A stretch of DNA of 9,482 nucleotides from Blastocatellia bacterium. Lineage in GTDB: Bacteria; Acidobacteriota; Blastocatellia; Chloracidobacteriales; JADJPF01. The translations under genes and the position numbers were made by a program. Below, one piece after another: positions 1-6,432 of the stretch. The first letter of the stretch is position 1. Every line of letters begins with the position of its first letter. The DNA is taken from contig JAEUQL010000112.1 of the NCBI GenBank assembly GCA_016789295.1, forward strand, positions 1-9,482, read 5' to 3'. Under the pieces are notes generated by a model. That model made no database searches, was not told where the DNA came from, and was given only the letters and a program-made list of their open reading frames with translations.

Positions 1-1
1 A

Positions 2-3000
2 TCCCTACTTCTATTCGGTACCCAAGCCAAACTCAATACAGAAGTAAACGATCACAAACTGCATATAGAAGACGAACACGCTACGCATAGCAGATCGGCT
101 TTTTCCGAAAGAGTACACCATGTACTCAAAAGAGAGAAATACCGACTGGTAGCTTCGGACAGAGGGTTATTTATTGAAGAGTCAAACAGACGCAAACAAC
201 TTATCAAAGAAGAAACTTTTTCACTGACCCAAGATCAAGATACTCTATACGCAACAACTAGATCAGGAGTCTGGATCTCTTCTGACAATGGAAATAGCTG
301 GAAAATTTCTAACAACGGTTTTGAAAAAGGATTGGTTCCACTTTCCATAGAAGTAGTGTCAGGTGACCAGATATATGTTGGAACAGACCGGCATGGAATA
401 TATGTTTCAGAAGACAGAGGTGAAAATTGGAAAGCTTCTTCCAATGGGCTTCCACCATCTCTAGGAAGATCAAAGTTTGCAGCTATTAAGAGAATTGTTG
501 CTTCACCCCTCAACCCAGAAACACTTTTTGCATCTACAGATTCAAAAGGTGTTTATATGAGCACCAACAGAGGGAGAAGTTGGTCAGTAGCAAAAATGGA
601 GCTTCCTGGCCTGATTCATCACCGTGTGGCTCCACCAATAGTGACATTTGATCAATCTGCTCCAGAAAAGATCTATGCTGTAGTCAACTTTCCCATACAT
701 TCGCACCTGCTTGAACATCTTCTCTACTACAGTGAAGATGGAGGAAAAAGCTGGACTCGGATAACTAAACTTGAACCCAATCAAAATATAGCCTCTTTTA
801 GTGTTGATAGTGGCATTGCAACTGTTGAGACTTACAATGGTGAAAAGACCTTAAACCTCAACAACCTTCCAGAACAAGAGACAAAAGAGCTAACAACACA
901 ACAGATAACTCGTCCTGGAACTGAAGCAGATTTTAATGTTGATAGTATATCGGTACTACACGACGATGGTACTCTATACAGTTTTCAACAGAACGATCTA
1001 ACTAATCTTGGTTCTTTTGTAACTAGAAGGTTCTTTCAAAGACATAGTGACCAGTACGACATGGTTATTGCTTTTGCAGACAGCAACTACCCAACTCCTA
1101 CAGCAGGGTTTGGAGCTTTTGCCTACAATGCCCCAATTGTCAATAGCATACTTGGACTGGGAACTGCCATAGGAGCCTTCAATGGAGGGCCTGCTGCATA
1201 TGGCAGTAGAGGTCAATTGAAGTCCTTCTGCAATATGAATACTCTAAGAAGATATCCAGTTGGTACATCAACTCCTGTACTTGTTACAAACTCTTCGCTT
1301 GATGTACTTGGTCACGAAGTGGGTCATCTTTGGGGAGCTTTTCTAAACTTTGACGACAATGGTGTGACAAGTGATGAACTTCTAGGCCGTGCTCTTGCTC
1401 ATTGGAGCTTCTTCTTCAATACAGAAGCATCTGTTATGGAAGGCAATGGCTACACTGACCTTGGTGGTGGAAAGTTTCGCACTACCAGTGCAACTTCAAC
1501 CTACAGCAGGCTCGACCGCTACTGCCAAGGCACAGTTGCAAATCCTGGCAGCGTCTTTTTTATAAAAAATCCGACTGCATTCGATCCACAAATAGAGATC
1601 TCTGGGCAGTTGGTTGATCCAAAAAATCCTGCAACAAGAACCCTCTTCCCAATCGCTCCCCCAGAATTTGCTTCTGTAACCGTTACTGGAACCAGACAAG
1701 ATGTCAGGTTTGAACAGATACTTGCTGTAGAAGGCCCTCGTATTCCTGAAGTCAGCCCGGATCAGGCCAACTTAAAAGTAGCCTTTGTTCTGGTAACATC
1801 TCCCGGATTTGAGCCTTCTAGTGAAGATCTAGATAAGATCAGGGCTATTCGTAGAGATTTTGTTGGCTACTATCGTTCAATCACTGGTGGGGTTGGAGTT
1901 TTGGATACAGCTATCAATCCAGTAGGAGGCTCTGACATTAAAGCTCCTGATCTGGATCTTACATCACCCAATGGTGGTGAGTCTGTACAAGGTGGCCAGA
2001 GAATGAAAATCACTTGGACATCTTCAGATATTAACGGTATAGCAAAACACGATCTAGAGCTTTCTTTGGATGGTGGAGCTACCTATCCTGTTCAAGTAGC
2101 CTCCAAGTTGAGTGGTATGACACAGTCTTTCGATTTTACTCTACCACTTGGGCTGTCGAGCAGCAATGCAAAGATAAGGCTGACAGCCGTTGACTATGCT
2201 GGCAACAAATCTGTTGATACAAGTGGTAATTTTGTAATTAGAAGTGAGAGCAATCCACCAACAATACGAGTTGGTCAACCCAACGGAGGAGAACTGGTTC
2301 AATCTGGCAATACTTTTGAGATAGGCTGGCAATCAAGCGACAATGATGGTGTGCAATCACACGATATCAAGCTTTCATTAGATGGTGGCCGCTCTTTCTC
2401 TATCACTATAGCTTCTGGTCTGTCAGGTAATGTTCAAAGATTTGTCTGGAATGTGCCTTCTACTCTTAGAAGTGATCAGGCAAGAATAGAGATTACTGCA
2501 AGAGATAGATCAGGTAACTTCGCTGCAGACACTTCTGATGATAACTTCTCCATTGTTGCAAAAGATGATGTTCCACCAACTGTCAGACTTACCAGCCCAA
2601 ATGGTGGAGATGCAGTTCAAGCTGGAGGTCAGTTCACCATCAGATGGACATCTGCTGATGATATAGCACTTTCCAGACACGATCTCTCCCTGTCGGTGGA
2701 CAGTGGCACAACATTCAATATTCCTATAGCATCAGGACTTTCAGCCACTACTCAAAGCTTTGTCTGGACAATACCAGACATTGAAACTTCTACAGCTCGT
2801 ATACGCATAACTGCAATTGACACACAGAATAATAGGTCTTCTGATGTGACTATTTCAGATTTTGCTATCACAAAACGCGATGTTACAGCACCAGTTGTCA
2901 GAATTACATCTCCAAATGGTGGAGAAAGGTTTAGAGCAGGTGAGCCGCTACCTATCAATTGGCAGACTACAGATAATGTCTCTGTAACTTCTCAAAGGGT

Positions 3001-3757
3001 GCTGCTTTCACTTGATGGAGGAAACTCTTTCCCAGTAGTTGTAGCAGCAACACTTCCAGCCAATGCTTCAACTTTCACCTTCACCATCCCTGATTCTGTT
3101 GTCCCAACAACAACAGCAAGAGTCAGAATAGAGGCTACAGACAGCTCAGGTCTGATTGGTCGAGCAACATCAGCCGCCAACTTCACCATAGATGCTCTAG
3201 ATACACAAGCTCCAACAGTTACAGTGCTTTCTCCAAATGGTAGTGAAGTTGTAGCAGCAGATGAGAGGCTTAGGGTTTCTTGGAGAGTTTCAGATAATGT
3301 TGGTATAGCATCTCAAGATGTTCAGTTATCATTTGATGGAGGTGCAAACTTTATTACTGTAGCTTCCGGTCTTTCAGGCACTGTTCAAGAAGCTTTAGTC
3401 GATGTTAGTGCAAGAACTAGCGAAAGAACTAGAGTCAGAATAGTTGCACGAGATGCTAGAAACAATTCAGCATTTGATGACAGTGATAATCTATTTGCTG
3501 TCATTACTCGTCCTTCAATCTCTGATGCAAGATACAACGACTCAAGACAACGACTCACCATCTCTGTTGCCAATGCCTCTGCTACAACTGTTGTAGAGAT
3601 AAATGGACAGATAGTGACTGGAGCGAGCTTGAAAGTTAACAAAGGGCAGATAGTTGTCAAAGGTGATCGAGGTAGACTCAACCTTCGCTCTGGTGAAAAC
3701 CTAGTTGTTATAAGAGAAAGAGGTGTTGGCTCACAAGCTTTCCGGCTCTCTTTGTAG
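2..3757 (+). CDS. Large secreted multidomain protein: Asp-box repeats, zincin-like metallopeptidase domain and five beta-sandwich repeats (5' partial)
   Basis: The frame is open from the window edge to the TAG at 3755-3757, so the gene starts upstream; the first internal TTG at 332 is not a credible start because Asp-box sequence precedes it. The first visible residues (SLLLFGTQA) look like the end of a signal peptide, which suggests export. Four Asp boxes (S-x-D/N-x-G-x-S/N-W) lie at 278-301, 407-430, 560-583 and 731-754, typical of sialidase or sortilin-like beta-propellers. A second domain (about 1000-1740) has HEVGH at 1313-1327, an HExxH zinc-binding motif, followed by LAHW (His codon 1400-1402) and SVMEGN (Glu codon 1439-1441) as possible third ligands. 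Five repeats of about 105 residues (1943-3502) and a C-terminal domain (3503-3754) follow. It is probably a surface or secreted peptidase or adhesin; the substrate is unknown. The domain order is seen directly; peptidase activity is inferred. Confidence 0.85.
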   Translation, partial: SLLLFGTQAKLNTEVNDHKLHIEDEHATHSRSAFSERVHHVLKREKYRLVASDRGLFIEESNRRKQLIKEETFSLTQDQDTLYATTRSGVWISSDNGNSWKISNNGFEKGLVPLSIEVVSGDQIYVGTDRHGIYVSEDRGENWKASSNGLPPSLGRSKFAAIKRIVASPLNPETLFASTDSKGVYMSTNRGRSWSVAKMELPGLIHHRVAPPIVTFDQSAPEKIYAVVNFPIHSHLLEHLLYYSEDGGKSWTRITKLEPNQNIASFSVDSGIATVETYNGEKTLNLNNLPEQETKELTTQQITRPGTEADFNVDSISVLHDDGTLYSFQQNDLTNLGSFVTRRFFQRHSDQYDMVIAFADSNYPTPTAGFGAFAYNAPIVNSILGLGTAIGAFNGGPAAYGSRGQLKSFCNMNTLRRYPVGTSTPVLVTNSSLDVLGHEVGHLWGAFLNFDDNGVTSDELLGRALAHWSFFFNTEASVMEGNGYTDLGGGKFRTTSATSTYSRLDRYCQGTVANPGSVFFIKNPTAFDPQIEISGQLVDPKNPATRTLFPIAPPEFASVTVTGTRQDVRFEQILAVEGPRIPEVSPDQANLKVAFVLVTSPGFEPSSEDLDKIRAIRRDFVGYYRSITGGVGVLDTAINPVGGSDIKAPDLDLTSPNGGESVQGGQRMKITWTSSDINGIAKHDLELSLDGGATYPVQVASKLSGMTQSFDFTLPLGLSSSNAKIRLTAVDYAGNKSVDTSGNFVIRSESNPPTIRVGQPNGGELVQSGNTFEIGWQSSDNDGVQSHDIKLSLDGGRSFSITIASGLSGNVQRFVWNVPSTLRSDQARIEITARDRSGNFAADTSDDNFSIVAKDDVPPTVRLTSPNGGDAVQAGGQFTIRWTSADDIALSRHDLSLSVDSGTTFNIPIASGLSATTQSFVWTIPDIETSTARIRITAIDTQNNRSSDVTISDFAITKRDVTAPVVRITSPNGGERFRAGEPLPINWQTTDNVSVTSQRVLLSLDGGNSFPVVVAATLPANASTFTFTIPDSVVPTTTARVRIEATDSSGLIGRATSAANFTIDALDTQAPTVTVLSPNGSEVVAADERLRVSWRVSDNVGIASQDVQLSFDGGANFITVASGLSGTVQEALVDVSARTSERTRVRIVARDARNNSAFDDSDNLFAVITRPSISDARYNDSRQRLTISVANASATTVVEINGQIVTGASLKVNKGQIVVKGDRGRLNLRSGENLVVIRERGVGSQAFRLSL
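1943..3502 (+). repeat. Five tandem coding repeats of a Kre9/KNH- or Ig-like beta-sandwich domain
   Basis: Repeat units begin at 1943, 2255, 2573, 2888 and 3209, with the last ending near 3502, giving unit lengths of 312, 318, 315, 321 and 294 bases. Each opens with a (A/P)P-x-(V/I/L) strand and a SPNGGE-like turn, then an I-x-W-x-(S/T)-(S/T)-D segment, a LS-(L/V/F)-D-(G/S)-G segment and an (A/V)RI-x-(A/V)-x-D strand near the end. This pattern resembles the Kre9/KNH-type repeat often found in secreted bacterial proteins. The copies have diverged in DNA sequence and are recognised mainly at protein level, so they are old duplications. The fifth is shorter and has SPNGSE in place of SPNGGE. They probably form a stalk that holds the peptidase and propeller domains away from the surface (inference). 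Confidence 0.85.
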
Positions 3758-3766
3758 AACTAGAGG

Positions 3767-3802
3767 TTGACAAGAAGAGCTTTTTTGGGCTACTCTTGTC
3801 GA
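3767..3802 (+). terminator. Stem-loop just after the stop of the large secreted protein gene
   Basis: The arms 3769-3780 and 3789-3800 pair with 7 bp, a 2-nt mismatch and 3 bp more; the loop is 3781-3788 (six T and two G). One T-A and one T-G pair extend the base. It starts 9 nt after the stop codon. No T-run follows the 3' arm, so it is not a classical intrinsic terminator and may instead protect the 3' end of the message. The base of the stem contains TTGACA, the -35 consensus, but no good -10 is placed downstream. Confidence 0.4.
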
Positions 3803-3867
3803 AATATATTGTGGCGATTTAAGCGAATTGCTCCACGTTAAAAACTGCTAAACAGCTCGGAAAAAGG

Positions 3868-3922
3868 GTTTAAAACAGAAAGACCCCGTGCTTTTAGCAC
3901 GAGGTCTTTTTTAGTTTTAAAC
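3868..3922 (+). terminator. Strong intrinsic terminator within a long inverted repeat
   Basis: The inner stem pairs 3879-3885 plus 3887-3891 with 3897-3901 plus 3903-3909: 12 bp with one C/A mismatch around a TTTTA loop (3892-3896). It runs into six T residues (3907-3912). Outer arms of 9 bp (3868-3876 and 3914-3922) are also perfectly complementary, making a long interrupted hairpin. It would end transcription from the large secreted protein gene. It ends only 26 nt before the dinB-like start codon, so it either insulates that gene or acts as an attenuator for it. The opposite strand also carries T-rich sequence beyond the stem, so it could work in both directions. Confidence 0.85.
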
Positions 3923-3934
3923 TTTGTCTGAGCT

Positions 3935-3940
3935 AGGAGG
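3935..3940 (+). promoter_or_regulatory. Shine-Dalgarno site of the DinB-family gene
   Basis: A perfect AGGAGG, continuing into AGAG, sits 8 nt before the ATG at 3949 and fixes this start. It lies just outside the long inverted repeat at 3868-3922. Only 36 bp separate the end of the terminator's T-run from the ATG, so no complete separate promoter fits between them. Confidence 0.85.
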
Positions 3941-3948
3941 AGAGTAAA

Positions 3949-4476
3949 ATGACTGCTGAAGCTTGTATTGACCTACCCTGTCTTGGAGGCATACACGGAG
4001 AGATTGAAGATTGGGTAGCTGGCCTTGAAGCCTCAAGAACCGAACTCGAATCACTGATATCTAACCTTACTCCTGCTGCACTTACCTGGCGACCTATTAC
4101 AGACATGCAGCCTATAGGTACACTGATTCTTCATATTGCTTACACAGAAGCTTTCTGGCTTACAGAAATAGATAGAGAATCACAAAAATACCTTTGGGAT
4201 GACACTGCTAGTAGTTGTATAATAGCTGCACCTACAAAACCACTATCCTGGTATGTTTTTCAGTTACGCCATACACGTACAAATAGCATCAAGAGCCTCT
4301 CTCAAAACCATTCTCTAAATGAGATCTATCTACGTCAAAAAGAGAATGGAGAAACAGAAAAGTATACTTTGCGGTGGGTTCTTTGGAACTTACTCAAACA
4401 CGAAGCACATCACCGTGGACAGATAGAGCTTCTTAAAAAATGGTATGAGCAGACACATGCACCAGTCTATGCTTGA
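3949..4476 (+). CDS. DinB/YfiT-like four-helix-bundle protein (putative metal-dependent enzyme)
   Basis: The 175-residue product has the size and motif layout of the DinB-like fold: a conserved His in the second helix (H62 in LILHIAYTE) and the C-terminal motif HEAHHRGQ at residues 151-158, in which H151 and H155 are the expected metal ligands. Members of this fold include thiol-dependent S-transferases (bacillithiol, mycothiol) and hydrolases; many are uncharacterised. The substrate cannot be read here. The ATG is supported by a strong Shine-Dalgarno 8 nt upstream. The gene appears monocistronic: a terminator lies upstream, a 9-bp hairpin lies 12 nt after its stop, and the peroxiredoxin gene converges on it. 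The name DinB refers to the fold (DNA-damage-inducible in Bacillus), not to E. coli DNA polymerase IV. Fold assignment is confident; function is unknown. Confidence 0.87.
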   Translation: MTAEACIDLPCLGGIHGEIEDWVAGLEASRTELESLISNLTPAALTWRPITDMQPIGTLILHIAYTEAFWLTEIDRESQKYLWDDTASSCIIAAPTKPLSWYVFQLRHTRTNSIKSLSQNHSLNEIYLRQKENGETEKYTLRWVLWNLLKHEAHHRGQIELLKKWYEQTHAPVYA

Positions 4477-4488
4477 TAGCTAGTCTTT

Positions 4489-4512
4489 GGGGAGAAAGAG
4501 TACTTTCTCCCT
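4489..4512 (+). terminator. Perfect 9-bp hairpin after the DinB-family gene
   Basis: GGGAGAAAG (4490-4498) pairs perfectly with CTTTCTCCC (4503-4511) around an AGTA tetraloop, and a G-T wobble adds a tenth pair. It starts 12 nt after the TGA. The sequence after the stem lacks a T-run, so termination without a U-tract, or 3'-end stabilisation, is the likely role. Confidence 0.6.
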
Positions 4513-4598
4513 CTGCAAATTTGCTATGTCAAAAGGCAAAGCTCGATCTCGCAAACCGACTACTGTTAAATCTCTCATTGCAGAATAGATTAGGTCTT

Positions 4599-4624
4599 GG
4601 GACAACAGGTTTAACCTGTTGCCC
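4599..4624 (-). terminator. Hairpin downstream of the peroxiredoxin gene
   Basis: CAACAGG (4603-4609) pairs with CCTGTTG (4615-4621) around TTTAA, and GGG (4599-4601) pairs with CCC (4622-4624) beyond a bulged A, giving a 10-bp stem. It starts 11 nt after the peroxiredoxin stop on the minus strand and would also face any read-through from the DinB-family gene on the plus strand. There is no T-run on either side. Confidence 0.55.
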
Positions 4625-4635
4625 TCTGTTCAAAA

Positions 4636-5286
4636 CTATATTTTTCTCTTGGCAAAATACCAGTCTTTCACTTCATAGTCAGATTTAAGTCGATTCTCTG
4701 CGTCTTCTTGGGTCTGTGGTGGTGGAACTATCACGTCTTGACCAACACACCAGTTTGCTGGAGTGGCTATCCCATGCTTGTCGGCTGTCTGAAGCGCATC
4801 TATAACACGTAAGATCTCGTCTATATTTCTACCACACGACATAGGATAGTAGATAACTGCACGTACTTTGCCTTTATCATCAATTACAAAGACTGCACGC
4901 ACTGTAGCCGTCTCACTGGCATTTGGGTGAAGTAGTCCGTACTTCTGGGCTACTTTCATGTCAAGATCAGCGATTACTGGGAACTGAACTTTTACCTCAA
5001 AGTTCTGCTCAATGTTGCGTACCCAAGCCAAATGTGAAAAGACACTATCTATAGAAAGTCCCAAAAGTTGTACATTCTTACCTTCAAACTCATCTGTACG
5101 CTTTGCAAATTCGATAAATTCTGTTGTGCATACAGGAGTAAAATCGGCTGGGTGAGAGAAAAGCACTACCCACCTTCCTCTGTAGTCTGTCAGTTTTTTG
5201 ACTCCATGTGTTGTCTTTGCTTCAAAATCTGGAGCATCATCGTTTATTCTTGGCATTGGATTTATCTGTGGCTGGACTGCACTCAT
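4636..5286 (-). CDS. Peroxiredoxin of the Prx6 / archaeal AhpC-TSA type
   Basis: This 216-residue thiol peroxidase reduces hydrogen peroxide and organic hydroperoxides in the cytoplasm. The active-site motif P46-x3-T50-PVC53-TTE is intact, with C53 as the peroxidatic cysteine. The family pattern GRNIDEILR (152-160) and the C-terminal arm with PANW (176-179), DVIVPPP (184-190) and DWYF (208-211) place it in the Prx6-like group of about 215-250 residues rather than in short 2-Cys AhpC. Two more cysteines, C151 and C180, could act as resolving cysteines; the paired C-terminal cysteines of the Aeropyrum-type enzyme are absent. The ATG at 5286 has a TAAGGAG Shine-Dalgarno at 5291-5297, 4 nt upstream. 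The gene converges with the DinB-family gene and diverges from the NADAR-Rid operon. Family assignment is very secure; 1-Cys versus 2-Cys mechanism is open. Confidence 0.95.
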   Translation of the reverse strand: MSAVQPQINPMPRINDDAPDFEAKTTHGVKKLTDYRGRWVVLFSHPADFTPVCTTEFIEFAKRTDEFEGKNVQLLGLSIDSVFSHLAWVRNIEQNFEVKVQFPVIADLDMKVAQKYGLLHPNASETATVRAVFVIDDKGKVRAVIYYPMSCGRNIDEILRVIDALQTADKHGIATPANWCVGQDVIVPPPQTQEDAENRLKSDYEVKDWYFAKRKI

Positions 5287-5322
5287 ATTTCTCCTTAAAT
5301 TTTACAAAAGATTCTATATTTG

Positions 5323-5351
5323 ATGACAAGCCGAAACACTACTTTTATAAT
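5323..5351 (+). promoter_or_regulatory. Probable sigma70-type promoter for the NADAR-Rid operon
   Basis: ATGACA at 5323-5328 (one mismatch to TTGACA) and a perfect TATAAT at 5346-5351 are separated by exactly 17 bp. Transcription would start near 5358 and run rightwards into the NADAR-Rid gene. It lies in the 287-bp spacer between divergent genes, and its -35 is about 37 bp upstream of the peroxiredoxin start, so the two genes may share regulatory DNA. No equally good promoter was found for the peroxiredoxin gene. Confidence 0.7.
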
Positions 5352-5573
5352 AGCGTGCTGGCTCTGTTTTAGCTCTCTCAGAAAGGGTGCGGACTTTAAG
5401 CTAGAAAGGTATTGTTGGAGGCGGCCACAACCCAAGTTTGAGTTTAGCAGCAACAGTGGCAACAGTAGATTTCAGCTTCTCCTCTTTTCATCGAGCTAAA
5501 ATTATTGCAGCCAAAATTGGACTGTCAAGGTGAGGATGCTAGATCAGAAAGAAATAGACTAGGGAGAAATATT
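5352..5573 (+). other. Long untranslated leader of the NADAR-Rid operon
   Basis: About 215 nt separate the predicted transcription start (near 5358) from the chosen start codon at 5574. It contains a short tandem repeat (GCAACAGT at 5450-5457 and again at 5459-5466) and no convincing gene on either strand. I recognise no known riboswitch class and found no strong intrinsic terminator in it. The length leaves room for RNA-level regulation, but nothing specific can be shown. Confidence 0.4.
5561..5566 (+). promoter_or_regulatory. Shine-Dalgarno site that selects the TTG start at 5574
   Basis: AGGGAG lies 7 nt before TTG 5574. The alternative in-frame TTG at 5505 would add 23 residues with no family resemblance and has no purine-rich site before it. 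Confidence 0.6.
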
Positions 5574-6431
5574 TTGAGCAACATTGTAAAGTTCTATTCC
5601 ACTAATGATGAGTATGGTGTCTTCTCTAACTTTGCTGCCTACCCTATCATCTTAAAAGGTAAAATCTGGCCAACAAATGAACACTACTTTCAAGCACAGA
5701 AGTTTGCCGACACTGAGCGTGAAGAAGAGATCAGAAAAGCAAAATCTCCTATGATAGCTGCACGCATGGGTCGTAGTCGATCACACCCGCTGAGAAAAGA
5801 TTGGGAGAAAGTAAAAGACCAGATAATGCTAGAAGCCCTCAGAGCCAAATTCACTCAACACGAAGCTCTACATGCACTGCTACTTGGTACCGCCGATGCC
5901 CAACTGGTTGAACATACTACTAATGACAAATATTGGGCTGATGGAGGAGATGGTAGTGGTAAAAATATGCTCGGTAAACTTTTAATGCAAGTGAGGGAAG
6001 AGTTAAAGAACGGTAGTCATACTGAGCAACAAAACTCTTCAAGACTTAATATCTCTTCTGGTACAAAATGGGAACCGATTGTAGGTTATTCTCGTGCTGT
6101 AAGAGTAGGAAATTTTGTCCATGTAGCAGGAACAACAGCTATCAAAGACGGTGCTCTGATTGGGATCGCAGATCCATACCTTCAGACACTACAAATAATA
6201 GAAAACATAGAAAATGCTCTTAAGCAGGCTGGCGCTAGTTTGAGTGATGTTGTTCGCACAAGAATCTATGTAACTAATATTGCTGATTGGGAACAGGTAG
6301 GCAAAGCACACGGTGAGCGTTTTGCTGACATTCGCCCTGCAACAACTATGGTTGAAGTCAGCAAACTGATCGATCTAGAAATGCTTGTAGAGATTGAGGC
6401 AGATGCAATAATTACAGATAGGGAAAAGTAG
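5574..6431 (+). CDS. Fusion protein: N-terminal NADAR (YbiA-like) domain and C-terminal Rid (YjgF/YER057c/UK114) domain
   Basis: The 285-residue product joins two families in one frame. Residues 5-146 are a NADAR domain: FSNF (17-20), the EHYFQAQKF motif (36-44) and a DKYW...GSGKNMLGKLLM segment (118-138). Characterised NADAR proteins cleave N-glycosidic bonds, in riboflavin-pathway intermediates (YbiA) or in ADP-ribosyl adducts. After a polar linker (147-165), residues 166-283 form a Rid domain with the AGTTA strand, the IENIENALKQAGAS helix and a VEIEADAI C-terminal strand. Aligned with E. coli RidA (PARSCVEV), this copy reads PATTMVEV, so the substrate-binding Arg105 is replaced by T257; 2-aminoacrylate deaminase activity is therefore doubtful. 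I chose TTG at 5574 because AGGGAG (5561-5566) sits 7 nt upstream and NADAR homology begins right after; an in-frame TTG at 5505 has no Shine-Dalgarno. It is the first gene of a tight operon. Confidence 0.88.
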   Translation: MSNIVKFYSTNDEYGVFSNFAAYPIILKGKIWPTNEHYFQAQKFADTEREEEIRKAKSPMIAARMGRSRSHPLRKDWEKVKDQIMLEALRAKFTQHEALHALLLGTADAQLVEHTTNDKYWADGGDGSGKNMLGKLLMQVREELKNGSHTEQQNSSRLNISSGTKWEPIVGYSRAVRVGNFVHVAGTTAIKDGALIGIADPYLQTLQIIENIENALKQAGASLSDVVRTRIYVTNIADWEQVGKAHGERFADIRPATTMVEVSKLIDLEMLVEIEADAIITDREK

Positions 6432-6432
6432 C

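Noticed and set aside
332..334. TTG as the start of the large secreted protein gene
   Set aside because: The frame is open back to base 2, and an Asp box (278-301) plus propeller-like sequence lie before it, so the true start is upstream of the window.
3767..3796. TTGACA as the -35 of a promoter for the DinB-family gene
   Set aside because: At 17-18 bp spacing the -10 is CTACTC or TACTCT, a poor match, and the TTGACA lies in the base of a hairpin.
4473..4688. Open frame of 71 codons overlapping the DinB-family stop
   Set aside because: It starts at TTG with no ribosome site of its own, spans both intergenic hairpins, runs antisense into the peroxiredoxin gene and resembles no family.
5450..5466. 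Tandem GCAACAGT repeat as a regulator binding site
   Set aside because: Two 8-bp copies one base apart in a 220-nt leader can arise by chance; no third copy or symmetry was seen.
5404..5487. Minus-strand 28-codon open stretch with a protein-like ending (LWPPPTIPF)
   Set aside because: It has no start codon, is bounded by stops and is too short to separate from chance; it could be a gene remnant but cannot be supported.
5505..5507. Upstream TTG as the start of the NADAR-Rid gene
   Set aside because: No Shine-Dalgarno precedes it, and the extra 23 residues do not look like NADAR sequence; 5574 has both a ribosome site and direct continuity with the domain.
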